DNA of 64,000 nucleotides from Dermatophagoides farinae (GCF_024713945.1 NC_134678.1:4030001-4094000); one strand, 5' to 3'. Shown: positions 14,401-26,126, numbered from the stretch's first letter. Notes: generated from the sequence alone by a model not told the origin. Numbers and translations: made by a program.

Positions 14401-15388
14401 CAGCATTTGCGCCACGTGATCGACCACCTCCGGAAGTAGTATTCGCTCCACCGGCCTGTTTCTTTCTTCCTGTAGATTGTGCTGCAACTTCATTAGCGGC
14501 CTGTTGTTTTTTGACAAGCCGTGAAGTTTCTAGCTTTATTTTTTGATTATATTGTTCGAGAAACGGTTGTTCTTTGGCCAATGATTGGTCATGATGCGAA
14601 CGATAAAGATCCAAACGATTTTTTAGCCTATTAACAACATCGTAACAAGCACCCCCATTTCCTTGTACTGAACCACCTCCAGAACCATGTTCAACATGGT
14701 TTATTGGAGAATGACCATATGATGAGGCCATCGGAGGTGTCCGACTTGGTTGAAATTGGCCATGATGTGGCTGCGGTTGAGGTGATGGTGTCGAGGCATG
14801 ATTTTGTGTCGGAGTCAAAGGTTGATGGAATGGCTGTTGTTGTTGGACGTGATGACTACTGTATCCTGGAGAACTGGATGCAGATGCCCCACCACCACCA
14901 GCTGCACGTGGTGATAATGTCGTCATCATCATTGCCGGTGATGATGATGTTGAAGATGATTGTGGTTGATGGTACATCTGATGACCGTTTGGTGTAGTGG
15001 ATCCATTTCCGCTGCCACACATCATTTGTTGTTGTGAACCAAGAGGACTAGCTTGAGGTTGTTGTTGTGGGTGGTGGTGTTGTTGTTGTTGTTGTTGTTG
15101 ATGGTGATTGATGTTGCTGGCTGAAACAACTGATTGACCACCTCCATTCAGATGAGGCAAATGGTGATGTTGTGAATAGTGATGAGAAGACTGATATGCT
15201 AGATGCGATGAAAGTGAATGATGTTGCTGCTGTGCAGATGATGTAGAGGAATTTGGCCCTAATGATGGTGATGAGGATAATGCGGATGGTATGGGTAGCT
15301 GAGAAGATGCAACTGTGGTAGGTGACGATGAAGGCCAATCAGCCGCCGATGAAATGGATGCCGATGATGACGGCGGCTGATGCGGCAA
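11476..15388 (-). CDS. mam: Mastermind-like Notch transcriptional coactivator (5' end unresolved)
   Basis: Mastermind binds the Notch intracellular domain and CSL/Su(H) in the nucleus and recruits p300. Two exons are clear: about 15388-13945 and 13886-11476, joined across a 58-nt GT-AG intron (Gly codon split G|GT), giving about 1,280 aa. The diagnostic part is the basic N-terminal helix, around residues 250-310 of this model: VVNRLKNRLDLYRSHHD, then KIKLETSRLVKKQQA and basic GRKK, matching the MamL domain. The rest is Q/H/S/P-rich and disordered, with short acidic patches (SKDLINQILEMD and DEDFITKVLEDLNNG) of the kind seen in Drosophila Mam. No ATG lies in frame before the upstream TGA near 15434. 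Either an upstream exon joins at an AG such as the one near 15378, or translation starts at an internal Met (15025). Length fits insect Mam (about 1,600 aa). Confidence 0.82.
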
Positions 15389-18300
15389 TAATGATCCCGG
15401 TGTCGAAGCAATGATTGTAGTTAATGGAGGAAATCAATTAAATCGAGAAATGATTAAATTAATAATAGAATTAAGTCGTTGTGAAATGACTTGTTGATTT
15501 TATTCACGACACTAGCTGCTAAAGAGACGAACACATACGCTCGATGAGATCAGATCACGTTTGATGATCATAAACATAATTAATTGATCTTGATTGAAGT
15601 TATTGGAAATTTCATAGAAATCACTCAATATTTGGTCAAGTCGTAATGGATGTGTGGATATAAATTAAGTCAGTAAAATTGAAAAACAGAAAAACGGCCA
15701 ACACGCTTGAAAAAACGAAGATATTGTTCGAAATAGAATCAGGCAAACAACATCATTATCATATGCATTCTCTTCATTGTCGTTATCAACAATATTTTTG
15801 ATGGCTACCATCCAAAATGAATCGTTCAGCTGATAACATTGATGATAAACAATCATAACCGATAAATGCTGCTGTTGTGCCTTTTATTGAATGGCAATAA
15901 TAATCTGCAAAATAAAATGAATTTTTAATTTCGATGAAAAAAATACATGTATATAAAATTCTATAAACAGCAAAAACAACAAAATACCTATATAATGATG
16001 ATTGGTATATATGAATTTTATTACGATATTGATGATGATTATGGAGCCATTCCAAAATATACTGATATCCAGTTATCCAGTTATTATGGGTAGAGCTTAA
16101 ACTTTTGGCCAATGTTATTTAGATGAATTATGACAATCCAGCAAGTTGATGACGACAGGTTGATAGAAAATAATCATTTGAAGAAGATACGAAAGAAAAG
16201 AGAACAGACCGAACGACCGGCCGAACAAGATTGATGAATGAAACCAACAAATGAATGTATATTGAAGTTGGGCACCATAACAACCACAACTGGAGCCACG
16301 ATGAAGACTTGTTTCCTTATTATTATTATTTTTTTTTCGTATTCAAGAGATCGACTAGCCAACCAACCTCAAACTAACCAAGCAGCCAACAAATCGACGT
16401 CGTGGATGGATAGATGCTGGCCGCCGTTGTTGTTTGTAGTCGCGCGCGCGATCTTTTAAACAGATATGGCCAAGATGCTGCAATTGATGATGATCAATGC
16501 AATGATACGGTTATTGCACAAAAAAACGGAGGATAATGTTGTTCACTTAGTATATACTGAATTTATGGTCGTTCATAGAACTCCAAATACACAGTTAATG
16601 TACGTGTTTGATTAGTGATTGATTACCGAATATCGACAAAAAAGGATCCACTCTCTTCAATAGGGAAGAAGCCGAATGATAACAATTTTTAATGTCAGAA
16701 TAATCACACGAATTGAATACAAAAAATCTATGTAGTTGGTGGTTGTAGAACTGGTTTTTTATCAAATCACTATCTGATAATGAATGAATTCTATTCTTGT
16801 TCAGTGATGAAAGCATTCGATTCTTCATGATCGAATCACAATACACAAGATTGTTGTCATTATAATGGTGGAAAATCGATACGATTATGAAATCAATTAC
16901 TAAAATAATTTAGCCGAATTATTAAGTTTTTAACAATTTTAAAATGCACTGCATCAACAAACACACAAGCGGTTGAGACTATATGATGATGATATTTGAC
17001 ATTGGAACGATTCAATTGTTTAGGCCAAGTTGCTTTGCTGATTTTTTTTAACTAGTTTGTTCGTTCGTTACTAAAAGAGACGATTTTTCATCATCTATTA
17101 TTGTTCAAATGAAGAGTTGAAATTTCTCAAAAAAAAAAATGAAATCGAAAGTTACTTTGGACAATGGATTGCTGTTGATTCGAACATTGAAAACGATTCT
17201 CTATGAATCAAAAGGCTGTTTTGCTTGAGGTTTCAGTAGATGAAGGCATTATCAAATGAAATACAGAATAATAATAATCCATAAATTCATCCGCTATGGA
17301 ACTATGAGTATATTATTATGGCGATGTATTTATAACAAGAATAATTCATAAAAACGATGATAATAGATTAATAGGGAGAAAGAGTGCCAAGAAAGTATGT
17401 TTATTTTTTTCTCTTTAAATTTTTTGAATCAAACGAATAAATTGACAACGGCAACAAATCAAAATTATGATCGTGTTGTCCCTGATTATTATTTTGCTTC
17501 AAAGGTGGTGAATAGTATGAATAGTAAGAACGATAGGGAGAGAGAAACTTGGAAAAATTATTATATTTCAATGTCGATCACAACTAACGTTGTTTGAATG
17601 GTGATTTGTGTGTAGTGGTGGTTTCGGTGATGTTTGACGGTGAGGAATAATAGATTGATAGAAAAAGAAAAAAATGCCTGTTGTTGATTCGATGATACTT
17701 TGGTTTATTTGGATATATACAATAATAATTCAACTACTACATCTCAATGAATGCATCGTCGTATATAATCATCATCATTATCATCGTGTTATGTGTTGAT
17801 GCTGCATTATTATCATTAGATGATTCTCAGTAATCAAATGATCACATTTTAGGAATGCTGCTTTCAGGTGGTTACAAACAATTACCGACAATGATATATT
17901 CAATTTATTCTTAAGGATGTTGGACAAATTTTTAACCGGTTGCAAATTTTCTTTGGAAACACAAACAACATATACAGTAATGGGCAAAGAATTGATCACC
18001 TTGATGATGAATCAAATAAATCAACTAATTCATTCGATAATTTGTTAAAAAATTCAAACGGAAGAATAAAGATTCAATTTGAGTAGCATTAAATTGGTCG
18101 ATCGTCTTTTTGGATCTTTTTGTTTTGAAATCCTGGTTTTATGCTGATCCTGTTTGTTGCCAATTAACGCTGATATACGGATGATAATGGCCAATTCACA
18201 CACAAAATACATGGACATGAACACAAAAAACCAGCACCAAACAACAACAACAACAACAACAAAAGTGGAGACAGATCGTTTTTGTTTGTTGTGTATTTTG

Positions 18301-20612
18301 TATTCACAATGATGTGATACATTTCAGATCTCTTCTCTTTTTGTTTAGTAATTCGTTAAATGGTTGCACTATACTAATACTATACGCAGGATCACACACA
18401 CACACACACACACAAATAGAAGCAGCCTAATACGATGGCCACAGTTTATTTTATGAGCCGATCGAAATTTCTTGGTTTTGATTTGGTTTGGTATTCGGGA
18501 TTGTGTGTTGTGGATTGTTTATGAGAGTGAGGAATACGCGAGCAATTGGCAGAAAAAAAGACATGGAGAGTGAGCCACTAGCACTATGCACTCTCTCAAA
18601 TTTGCAAGGCCAGCCTCGCACTCTGTGTATCTCAATATATGAGGAAGATGAAAACGACAACGAGGAGGATGAATTTTGAAGGAGGTGACAGAATTCAATT
18701 TTTCTTTTCATAAACATTGTTATTTGTTATTATTATTATTATTATTGATCAATAATATATATCTTATATTCTATGTTCAATACGTATAAGAAATATTCTT
18801 CCAATCAATATAAGAATCAATGAGAATTTTAGGTCAAAATTTTTTTAATTTTTAATTTTTAAAAAAAGTACTTGAAATAAATCTTAATTCAGGGTTTGGT
18901 TGGTTACACATCTATGGTCAAAGTGTCGCGCTGGTTGATTCCACTCGCGCGAGTCCGGTGTATCAGTTGCTACTATATTGTTCGTATGTTTCGATCCTTT
19001 CGAATCATGGATTATGGCCGTATATAATACACAAATGTAAAACACTTAGTGGTCCATCTGTTTAACGAATAAGTTGACTCTATTAGCATGTTTTTTTTTT
19101 GCTTGCTTTGTTTCTGATTTTTCGTTGTTGTTTGTGGTCGTGGCCATCGCCATCGTTCTTGTTGTTCCCGAAAAAGATAGACAAATACATGACCAATAAT
19201 GGATGATATATACTGACTGGCATTTGCAATTCATATTCATACAACAACAATTGAAACACACACGGTGAATGGAATGAATACCACTCATGGGATAATGACA
19301 TGAAATAAAGTTTAACCAAAGAATTATATAATTTATCAATCAGAAACTCATTGAATAAAATCAATCGATTAAATTGTCATAAATAAATGAAATTTTGACG
19401 AAATGTTAATATTCTTATTCTTTCATTTATATTCTATCCTAATCCTAATTGAGATGAATGTGACAGCAATATTTTCAGACAGTCTGTATGTGTTTTCCCT
19501 TTAACAGTGGATGCATTTGCTAAGTGATGATAATCACATCAGCATCAATCGACGAAACATTGGTGCAGGCGCACCATGATTATCATCATTTCCTTACGGA
19601 TAGACAAAAAAAAAATGGAAAAAGACCAAAATTTGAAAAACCTGTGCACTAAAAAAGCAACGCACTGCACAGGTGGTTTGATCTTGTACGAATATATTTA
19701 TAATGAAAGTTTCAATTCGATTGGCTACGAATGTTTTTTGTTCTGTTTTTTTTATCTGTTGTTATTATTCAATGTAGTAGAAGTGGATTTCAAGAGTGAT
19801 TGTATGAAAATTCTTCGTTTCACTCTATTGGGATAGGTATGTCATAAAAAAAACTTTCTTTTGGCAATTGGCGCGTTCGTAAATCGAATAGGACGTATAC
19901 GACACGAGTAAACGTTTTGCATTGGCGTATGTACACATGAAGTGAATATAATAATAGTGAAGCAAGGTCGGCTCTCGGTCCAAGGTCTTCCACTTTTTTG
20001 AATGTGATTGTTGCTATTGCAATTGTTACGGCCCGTTTTCCTTGTTGCTCTACACTTTCTTGTCTTGTTCTTTTCGTTATGACAATGCTCAACCAAAGCC
20101 ACAATGTGTGAGTGACAATCCATCATCTCTGATGATGATGAACAATAATGTTAGCTCAAACAATGATACCATTGATGAGGACCACATTGGACTACGCGGA
20201 ACGTATGATGAAATTTTTTTTTCAAGAGTAAAGTTCACTTTTATACATGCAATTAGATGAAATGAATTGAACAGACAATTGAGTAAATGAAAGAGAAAAA
20301 AAATATAGGCCAAGTTTTTTCAACTTTAAAAAAAATCTCTACGGCAATCATTGTTGACTATTTTTTACTTTACTAACGGGATCGTAAAATCAAATAAAAA
20401 AGGCTTCAAATTTAACTTACCCAACCAAGCAATATTGCTTGTAATATGGTCGCGCCAATTCCAAATCAAAATTATTTTTATCGATTTGTTCGCCATCTAT
20501 GGACAGAATCCATCCATCTACCATATTCTATGTTCACATGCTTGCTTATATATATCTATGCTAAATTGGATAAACATCGCAATTTGATGGTCGTCACATG
20601 TGATTTACTACG
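15389..20612. other. Non-coding region between Mastermind and CIAO3
   Basis: Five kilobases between the divergent genes mam (minus) and CIAO3 (plus). It probably contains the first exon, promoter and regulatory DNA of mam, but I could not identify that exon. Visible are a (CAA/ACA)n run near 18241-18262, a (CA)11 run, a (TTA)n run near 18727-18746 and a small CpG-rich patch at about 18930-18965 with the palindrome CTCGCGCGAG. Open frames up to 108 codons show no family resemblance. Confidence 0.5.
18393..18414. repeat. (CA)11 microsatellite
   Basis: Eleven uninterrupted CA units in the region upstream of Mastermind. Confidence 0.95.
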
Positions 20613-23579
20613 ATGAGTGGATTCAGTTCAGCTTTAAAATTGACTGATTTGAATGATTTTATACAGCCATCACAGGTTAGTATTTGTCATTAAAGCCATT
20701 ATAATTTTATCATCATGTCTGACCTGAACGTAACGCAATCAATCAATAACACTGATAATAATAATGGTAGTGAAAGAGGACAGCAAGGCGAAGATGATGA
20801 CTTTGATTTCTATTATGATTATGCAAAAGCAGCACAATTGGATCGTTCGGGCTGTTGGACCGAACAGAATTGGCAAGAAGAAATGGAGAAACATCCACTG
20901 TTTGCAACAAAAGCTCCGGAACCAGGCCATGAACATTCCGAATTGATCGATGCATTTAATCAGCTAAAATATGATCCACAATTTAATTCAATTGAAGAAT
21001 TAATGGATAGTTATCGTCAAGATGGTAATGAAAATTTTCGCCATAAAAAATATCGCTGGGCAGTTGATTCATATTCCGAAGGTATTCGTTTAGCTCGTGA
21101 TCATTTGTCCAAGAATCAATCAGTCGAGAGCATGCAGACAAGTAAATTCAATGAGTCATTATCCGTTTTGTACAATAATCGAGCATCGGCTCATTTTCAT
21201 CTTGGTAACTATAAAAGTTCAATGCAAGATGCAACTAGAGCAATGTTTTTAAATTCGCAAAATATAAAGGCTAAAATCCGATTCGCTCAATGTTGTTTTG
21301 AAATGAAACGATTCGAAAAATGTATCATTTTCTGCAGCAAAGAACTGAACCAATCAAATGAATTGAATGAAAAATTTCAAGAAAAATTTCGCCAAGAAAT
21401 GCGAATACTTTTAGAACAAGCAGAAAAAAATTTCAAAATACAAAATCGAGATGAACGTAAAATGGTCAAAAATGAACAAAAACGTTTGTCTGAACAGAAA
21501 CGGATTGAACAAGCTGTTGAAGAACGTGGAATAAAATATCAAGCGTCATTATTTGAAACAGATCATCCTGCTGTACGAGGATGTTTCGTACAGTTTGACG
21601 ATACACACCAAACGCAAACACTAATCTGGCCGGTTGTGTTTATTTATCCGGATGTTGGTCAAACTGATTTCATTAAGAAATTCTATGAAAACAGTACATT
21701 TACACAATATATTGAAATGATGTTCGAAATAACACCCGAATGGGATCAAAAAGGTCAATATCGATCTGAACGAATACGATGTTATTATCAATCATGTCAA
21801 ACCTATACGGTCGATGGTGAAAAACGTATAGCACAAGAAATTGAATTGACCGAATTCGATAAAAGTTTGACTTTGTTACAGGTGCTTCAATTCGATGACT
21901 ATATCGTTCAGAATGCTGTTCCAATGTTTTTCTTGAAAATTTAACCATTTTTTTGTACGTTTATGTATCCCTTTGAATCTTGAATAAAATTTTTTGCTTT
22001 ATTTCTTCTCGTTTATTGTTGTTTATCTGACAGGTATGCATAAAACCAGCTGAAACAATTCAGGAAAATAAATCTGACAATAGTGAGGGTGATGACATTA
22101 TAAGGATAAATAAATCAAATAAATCATGGAAAAATCGACAATCAGAGAGGAAGATCAAAGAGAATGCTGATACAGAACACCCTAAATTGTCTCCAGTTTC
22201 GGTAACACTGGGAGATTGTCTGGCCTGTAGTGGTTGTATAACATCAACTGAAGCTGTGCTAATATCTGAACAATCACATGAAAAAGTGATCGATATTTTA
22301 GATGAGAAGCAAAAGGTTTGTGCCACTGAGTTTATAATAAATGTTAACTGAATTATTTCTACTTTAATATTATAGAATCCTAATAATAATTTGATCATAG
22401 TGATGACATTATCATTGCAAGCGCTCGCATCTTTGGCCGTCAAACATCATCTCAATTCAATGGAATCGGCTGCCGAACGCATTGGCCATCTATTCCATTC
22501 ATTAGGTGTCGATTACATTTTCGATCTTGCTTTAGCTCGCCATATTTGTCTTCAAGAATCGTGGCAAGAATTATCGCAACGATTTGTCTCGAATTCAAAC
22601 GCTAAACAACCATTATTGTCATCAACTTGTCCTGGTTTTGTGTGTTATGCTGAAAAATCACAAGGTAATATTCTGGTTCCACTTCTCAGTCGTATCAAAT
22701 CTCCACAACAAATTATGGGCCTTTTGGTGAAAAAACGGTTACATTTAGTCGATGGTTCAAGTTTCCAACGTTCTTCCAGATCGAATCTACCACATAACAT
22801 TAATGCCGTGTTATGACAAAAAATTAGAAGCCTCTCGATTGGAAAATCGTCTTGATGAATCGATTCCGGAAGTAGATTGTGTCATCACCCCATTAGAAGT
22901 GGAAAAGATTCTTGAATTCAAGCAAATCAGAAATTTTGATTCACTTGCTTGCCGACCTCTTGATCAATTCAATGTTGGTTTCAGTCCTGATGGAAAAATA
23001 CAATCGCATCGAGGATCAGGATCAGGAGGCTATGCCGATAATTTATTGCGAATGATGACTATATACCAAAAGATAGCCACACAAGATTTGATGCAAAGTG
23101 AGTTTGAATGGAAAATGGTACGAAATGCTGACTTTTTGGAAATTAATCTTTACAAATCGGAAATGGATTCTAAGCCCTTGGTATCCTTTGCCATATTAAA
23201 TGGTTTTCGTAACGTACAGAATTTGGTATCACGATTGAAGCGAAAATCCTGTTCATATGATTATATCGAAGTATCAGCTTGTCCTAAGGGTTGTCTGAAT
23301 GGTGGGGCTCAATTTCGCAATATTCCATTCAATAAGGAGATGAATGAAAAATTAACTCCAGATTCGGATCCGATCTTGATCACTTTCGAACAAGTCCAGA
23401 AACTTTATGATCAATTACCAAAGACCGAATTGGATTTATTCATCAATAATGGCATAGAAAATACTAAAACTGGTGAACTTTATACAAAATTGCAATTGGA
23501 TGATCAATTTCGTCAAAAATTTCGTACAGAATTTAGAGTTTTGGAGAAAAAATTTAATATTTTAAATTCAAATTGGTGA
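20613..23579 (+). CDS. CIAO3: CIAO3/NARFL (Nar1): cytosolic iron-sulfur assembly component
   Basis: Iron-only-hydrogenase-like protein of the cytosolic Fe-S targeting complex. Exons: 20613-20675, 22034-22315 and 22376-23579, all joined in phase 0. Exon 1 encodes MSGFSSALKLTDLNDFIQPS, nearly identical to the human start, and exon 2 opens with VCIKPAE. All eight expected cluster ligands are visible: Cys in VCIKP plus DCLACSGC for the N-terminal cluster; STCPGFVCYAEK, LMPCYDKKLEASR and ACPKGCLNGG for the hydrogenase-like cluster. The protein ends in the conserved Trp (NSNW). Intron 1 contains the entire TTC4 gene. Oddity: within exon 3 the frame changes by one base between about 22749 and 22800; upstream reads PQQIMGLLVKKRL and downstream reads NVLPDRIYHITLMPC. 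A 22-nt GT-AG stretch (22727-22748) would restore frame but would remove conserved LVK, so an indel or sequence error is likelier. About 510 aa; human 476. Confidence 0.95.
20715..21944 (+). CDS. TTC4: TTC4 (Cns1-type Hsp90/Hsp70 co-chaperone), nested in CIAO3 intron 1
   Basis: TPR co-chaperone linking Hsp70 and Hsp90, with known roles in translation-factor folding. A single intronless frame of 409 aa. The family's N-terminal block is present (HPLFATKAPEPG at about 60-71, then LKYDPQFNSIEEL), followed by three TPR motifs at about 98-215 with carboxylate-clamp style residues (GNENFRHKKYRWAVDSY; LYNNRASAHFHLGNYKSSMQ), a charged helix at about 235-275 and a C-terminal Wheel domain (LIWPVVFIYPD; FEITPEWDQ; final VPMFFLKI). 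It starts 39 nt after the CIAO3 exon 1 donor and ends 89 nt before exon 2, on the same strand. Lack of introns in a gene lying inside an intron raises the possibility of retroposition, but none of the usual retrocopy marks remain. Confidence 0.94.
   Translation: MSDLNVTQSINNTDNNNGSERGQQGEDDDFDFYYDYAKAAQLDRSGCWTEQNWQEEMEKHPLFATKAPEPGHEHSELIDAFNQLKYDPQFNSIEELMDSYRQDGNENFRHKKYRWAVDSYSEGIRLARDHLSKNQSVESMQTSKFNESLSVLYNNRASAHFHLGNYKSSMQDATRAMFLNSQNIKAKIRFAQCCFEMKRFEKCIIFCSKELNQSNELNEKFQEKFRQEMRILLEQAEKNFKIQNRDERKMVKNEQKRLSEQKRIEQAVEERGIKYQASLFETDHPAVRGCFVQFDDTHQTQTLIWPVVFIYPDVGQTDFIKKFYENSTFTQYIEMMFEITPEWDQKGQYRSERIRCYYQSCQTYTVDGEKRIAQEIELTEFDKSLTLLQVLQFDDYIVQNAVPMFFLKI
21983..21988 (+). terminator. 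AATAAA poly(A) signal for TTC4 inside CIAO3 intron 1
   Basis: The canonical hexamer lies 38 nt after the TTC4 stop and 45 nt before the CIAO3 exon 2 acceptor, followed by T-rich and GT-rich sequence. It is placed to end TTC4 transcripts. For CIAO3 transcripts it is a premature intronic poly(A) site that splicing must outrun. Confidence 0.75.
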
Positions 23580-23665
23580 AATTTGAATTTCAAAAATAAC
23601 ATTCTTGATCCTTGTTCGGTGAAAATAGCCGAATCTCATCATGATCAGAATTCATTGTTTTGATT

Positions 23666-23671
23666 AATAAA
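23666..23671 (+). terminator. AATAAA poly(A) signal of CIAO3
   Basis: Canonical hexamer 86 nt after the CIAO3 stop. The next gene (AGGF1) starts 212 nt further on, leaving little room for a separate promoter. Confidence 0.6.
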
Positions 23672-23883
23672 TTGCAAAATGTTTATTTAAAAAATTGATT
23701 GGCACGAATATCATCACTAATATTAAAAAGCAGAGTTTGCATTCTATTATATAATAAATGATTATCGTTTGTTCAAAAAACAATTTTCATATGGAACAAC
23801 AATAAAATTTCTAAAATGAAATTCCTTTTCCTTTCGTTTTTTTCACGATTAGATTTGAAAAGCTTTTACAAAAATCAATACGG

Positions 23884-25414
23884 ATGATAATGACGGATGA
23901 AAGTAAAAATGATGGTCGTGAAGAGGAACTTTTACGAAAAAAATTGGCTAACGCGGAAGAACGTTTGGCTCGATTAGAACGTTATAATGAAGAACTACGT
24001 GGTGAACTACGGTTGATGACAGAAAAATTTCTGCTATCCAAACAATTGGATCAACAACAAATATCTAGCGAACTGAAACCGGAATCTCGAGTGGAAAGAA
24101 ATCAAATTATAAAAAAAGAAGAATTAGAACAGATTAAAGCGCTTTCGGCTGAATTCTCCGATTATTACTTTGATTCAAAATCAAACACTTACTTTAGTCG
24201 TTCAACTGGATGGTACTACTATCCAGATAGCGAAACATTCTACAATCCTGGCGATAAGCGTTATTACAAATATGATCAATCGAACAAACTATACACTTTT
24301 GTTTGTAATCTAGACGGTACCACGACCATCACTTCCGATGAATGCAAAAAGAAAAAATTGAAATTTGGCGACGATAATGAGATGGAAGATGGAGAAATCC
24401 AGGACGATGATTGTATGGACCTAAGTTCTGATTCGCAAGAGGATAATACCTTATGTGAACATAATCAACAAGCTGTACAAATTAAATCGAAGCCGAAATC
24501 GTCAGTACGCGATAAAAAGGAATCAACTGAAGACGAGCATCGTCATCAATCAAACTATCTGTTTTCATCACTTCCTAAACATTTCAATAATACGGCACCA
24601 TGTCGTTTGGTGGTCAAACAATCCGAATCGCTGGAAAATAACTCAATTCTTTTGATCAGTTGTATGGGGGGTAAAATTGGTCAACATTCCAATTGTACGG
24701 TCACTATACCTGACAAGACCATTTCACAGGTTTGTATGATCGTTTTCCAGTACTTAAATCCTCTTAGATTGTGTTTTACAGATTCATGCTGAAATAAATT
24801 ATGATCTTTCACGACGAATCTATATGATTCAAGATTTACTATCAAAAAATGGAACATTCGTTAATGGAAAACGATTGGGTCAACTCGAGCGAACTCCCTT
24901 GTGTCATGGTGATGAAATCGGTTTGGCCAATTGCTGTCAGCTCGTTGCTCATATACATTCAAATCGGGACGGCGATTGTGAAGAGTGTGACGGTAGTGCA
25001 AATCTACAACAGAAAGAGGACACTGGAATCTATTCCAATTATCAAGCAAAATCTAGCCGATCAGCCATGAAAATCTTGAAAAGAAAATATGGTCTGGAGA
25101 ATGGGATGGTAGAGAATGAAAACAATGATGGTCAAGACAGACGATCACAGTACCGTGATCGTGCTAATGAACGACAGCAAACCGTGGGCAGTGATTGTCC
25201 ATACGAAAAGACAGCAGCTGGTTCAGCATTGGATCTGCCATTGAATGGCCGGAACAAAGGATATCAGATGCTTGAACGTATGGGTTGGAAAACGGGACAA
25301 ACATTGGGCAAAAAAAGCAAATCGAACGACAGCGCAAAAAAATTAATCGAACCAATTGAAATGGCCGATGATCATTACACGACCGAACGGCGTGGTCTCG
25401 GTTATGGATGTTGA
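23884..25414 (+). CDS. AGGF1: AGGF1-like protein with OCRE, FHA and G-patch domains
   Basis: Orthologue of angiogenic factor with G-patch and FHA domains 1, a probable splicing-associated nuclear protein (its angiogenic role is known only from vertebrates). Exons 23884-24729 and 24782-25414 join in phase 0 across a 52-nt intron that cuts the FHA domain. Order in the 492-aa product: coiled coil at about 12-88; OCRE domain at 93-140 with the tyrosine-rich pattern STGWYYYPDSETFYNPGDKR; acidic linker; FHA at about 240-335 (GGKIGQHSNCTV, then across the junction IHAEINYD and SKNGTFVNGKR); C-terminal G-patch (KGYQMLERMGWKTGQTLGKK). Human AGGF1 is 714 aa; the missing length is mostly linker. Two starts two codons apart (M-I-M) are possible. 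Its stop lies only 10 nt from that of the convergent minus-strand gene. Confidence 0.93.
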
Positions 25415-25424
25415 TCATTAATTT

Positions 25425-26126
25425 TTATTTGAATTTGTTTGAAAATATTTTAAGTTTTTTTTCCTTCATCGAATGTTCACTATCAAATTCGGATGATGTA
25501 AATGTTATGTTTCGTTGACTTTGATTATTGCAATGAATAATAGGTTTGACTTGCTGTGAATTATTGGTCACTGTCTCATGCCAATTCGTTAATTGTTTAT
25601 TAATCTTGTTGAGTATATCAGTTCTATAGTAGCCAATCGATTCTAATTCGGTATCTGAATATCCAAGATTGATTAATTGTCTACGATTTGCACGAGTAAA
25701 TTGTATCATACGCATGATAGGAGTTTGTTCCCGTTTTAATTGACGCATTGCATCGTTTGGCATTTTCAGCATAATTTCAACGTCCACCCAGTTGGTTGCT
25801 GTTGCAGTAGTCGTTGGTATTGTTATCGTACGTTTTTTGCCTGTCGATCCAAGACTTCGGCTCTGACTAAATGATTCGTTGAACGAAAAGGATCCTATCG
25901 ATGTCATTGGATTGCGTGACACTTTTCGGCGAAAATATTTCCGCCAAATACAACCAAACAGGCAATATAAAGCCAGCATCAATAATAAAACGGTTATGGT
26001 GGCCGAAACTAAGATCAGAATAAGCAATTCAAGGGGAACATTATTCCAATCACCATGCCAAAATGATGACGATGTTTGGTTATTATAATCAGTGTGGTAT
26101 CCGATGGTCACGTTGATATCCTTCAT
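25425..26126 (-). CDS. Unrecognised single-pass membrane protein
   Basis: 233 aa in one open frame. Residues about 1-30 look extracellular or lumenal, with two N-glycosylation sequons (NVT, NQT) and no signal peptide. One strong hydrophobic segment at about 31-58 (LELLILILVSATITVLLLML, then ALYCLFGCIW) is followed by basic KYFRRKVSR, predicting an N-out, C-in anchor (type III). The cytoplasmic tail is polar, with a helical stretch around WVDVEIMLKMPNDAMRQLKR. No family is recognised. It is tail-to-tail with AGGF1 with 10 nt between stops, so the two mRNAs must overlap at their 3' ends. An upstream exon is possible. Confidence 0.7.
   Translation of the reverse strand: MKDINVTIGYHTDYNNQTSSSFWHGDWNNVPLELLILILVSATITVLLLMLALYCLFGCIWRKYFRRKVSRNPMTSIGSFSFNESFSQSRSLGSTGKKRTITIPTTTATATNWVDVEIMLKMPNDAMRQLKREQTPIMRMIQFTRANRRQLINLGYSDTELESIGYYRTDILNKINKQLTNWHETVTNNSQQVKPIIHCNNQSQRNITFTSSEFDSEHSMKEKKLKIFSNKFK

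Noticed and set aside
12252-14997. Plus-strand open frames opposite Mastermind
   Set aside because: Antisense readings of CAA/CAG/CAT repeats (Leu/Val-rich); no independent signal.
19576-20313. Several 70-94 codon frames upstream of CIAO3
   Set aside because: Overlapping frames on both strands, low complexity, no conserved motif and no consistent splice sites.
20736-20955. Minus-strand and shifted-frame open reading frames over TTC4
   Set aside because: They are shadows of the TTC4 coding sequence; their residues follow from the sense codons.
22727-22748. A genuine 22-nt intron in CIAO3
   Set aside because: It has GT and AG ends and restores frame, but it is below normal intron size and would remove conserved LVK; kept only as an alternative in the findings.
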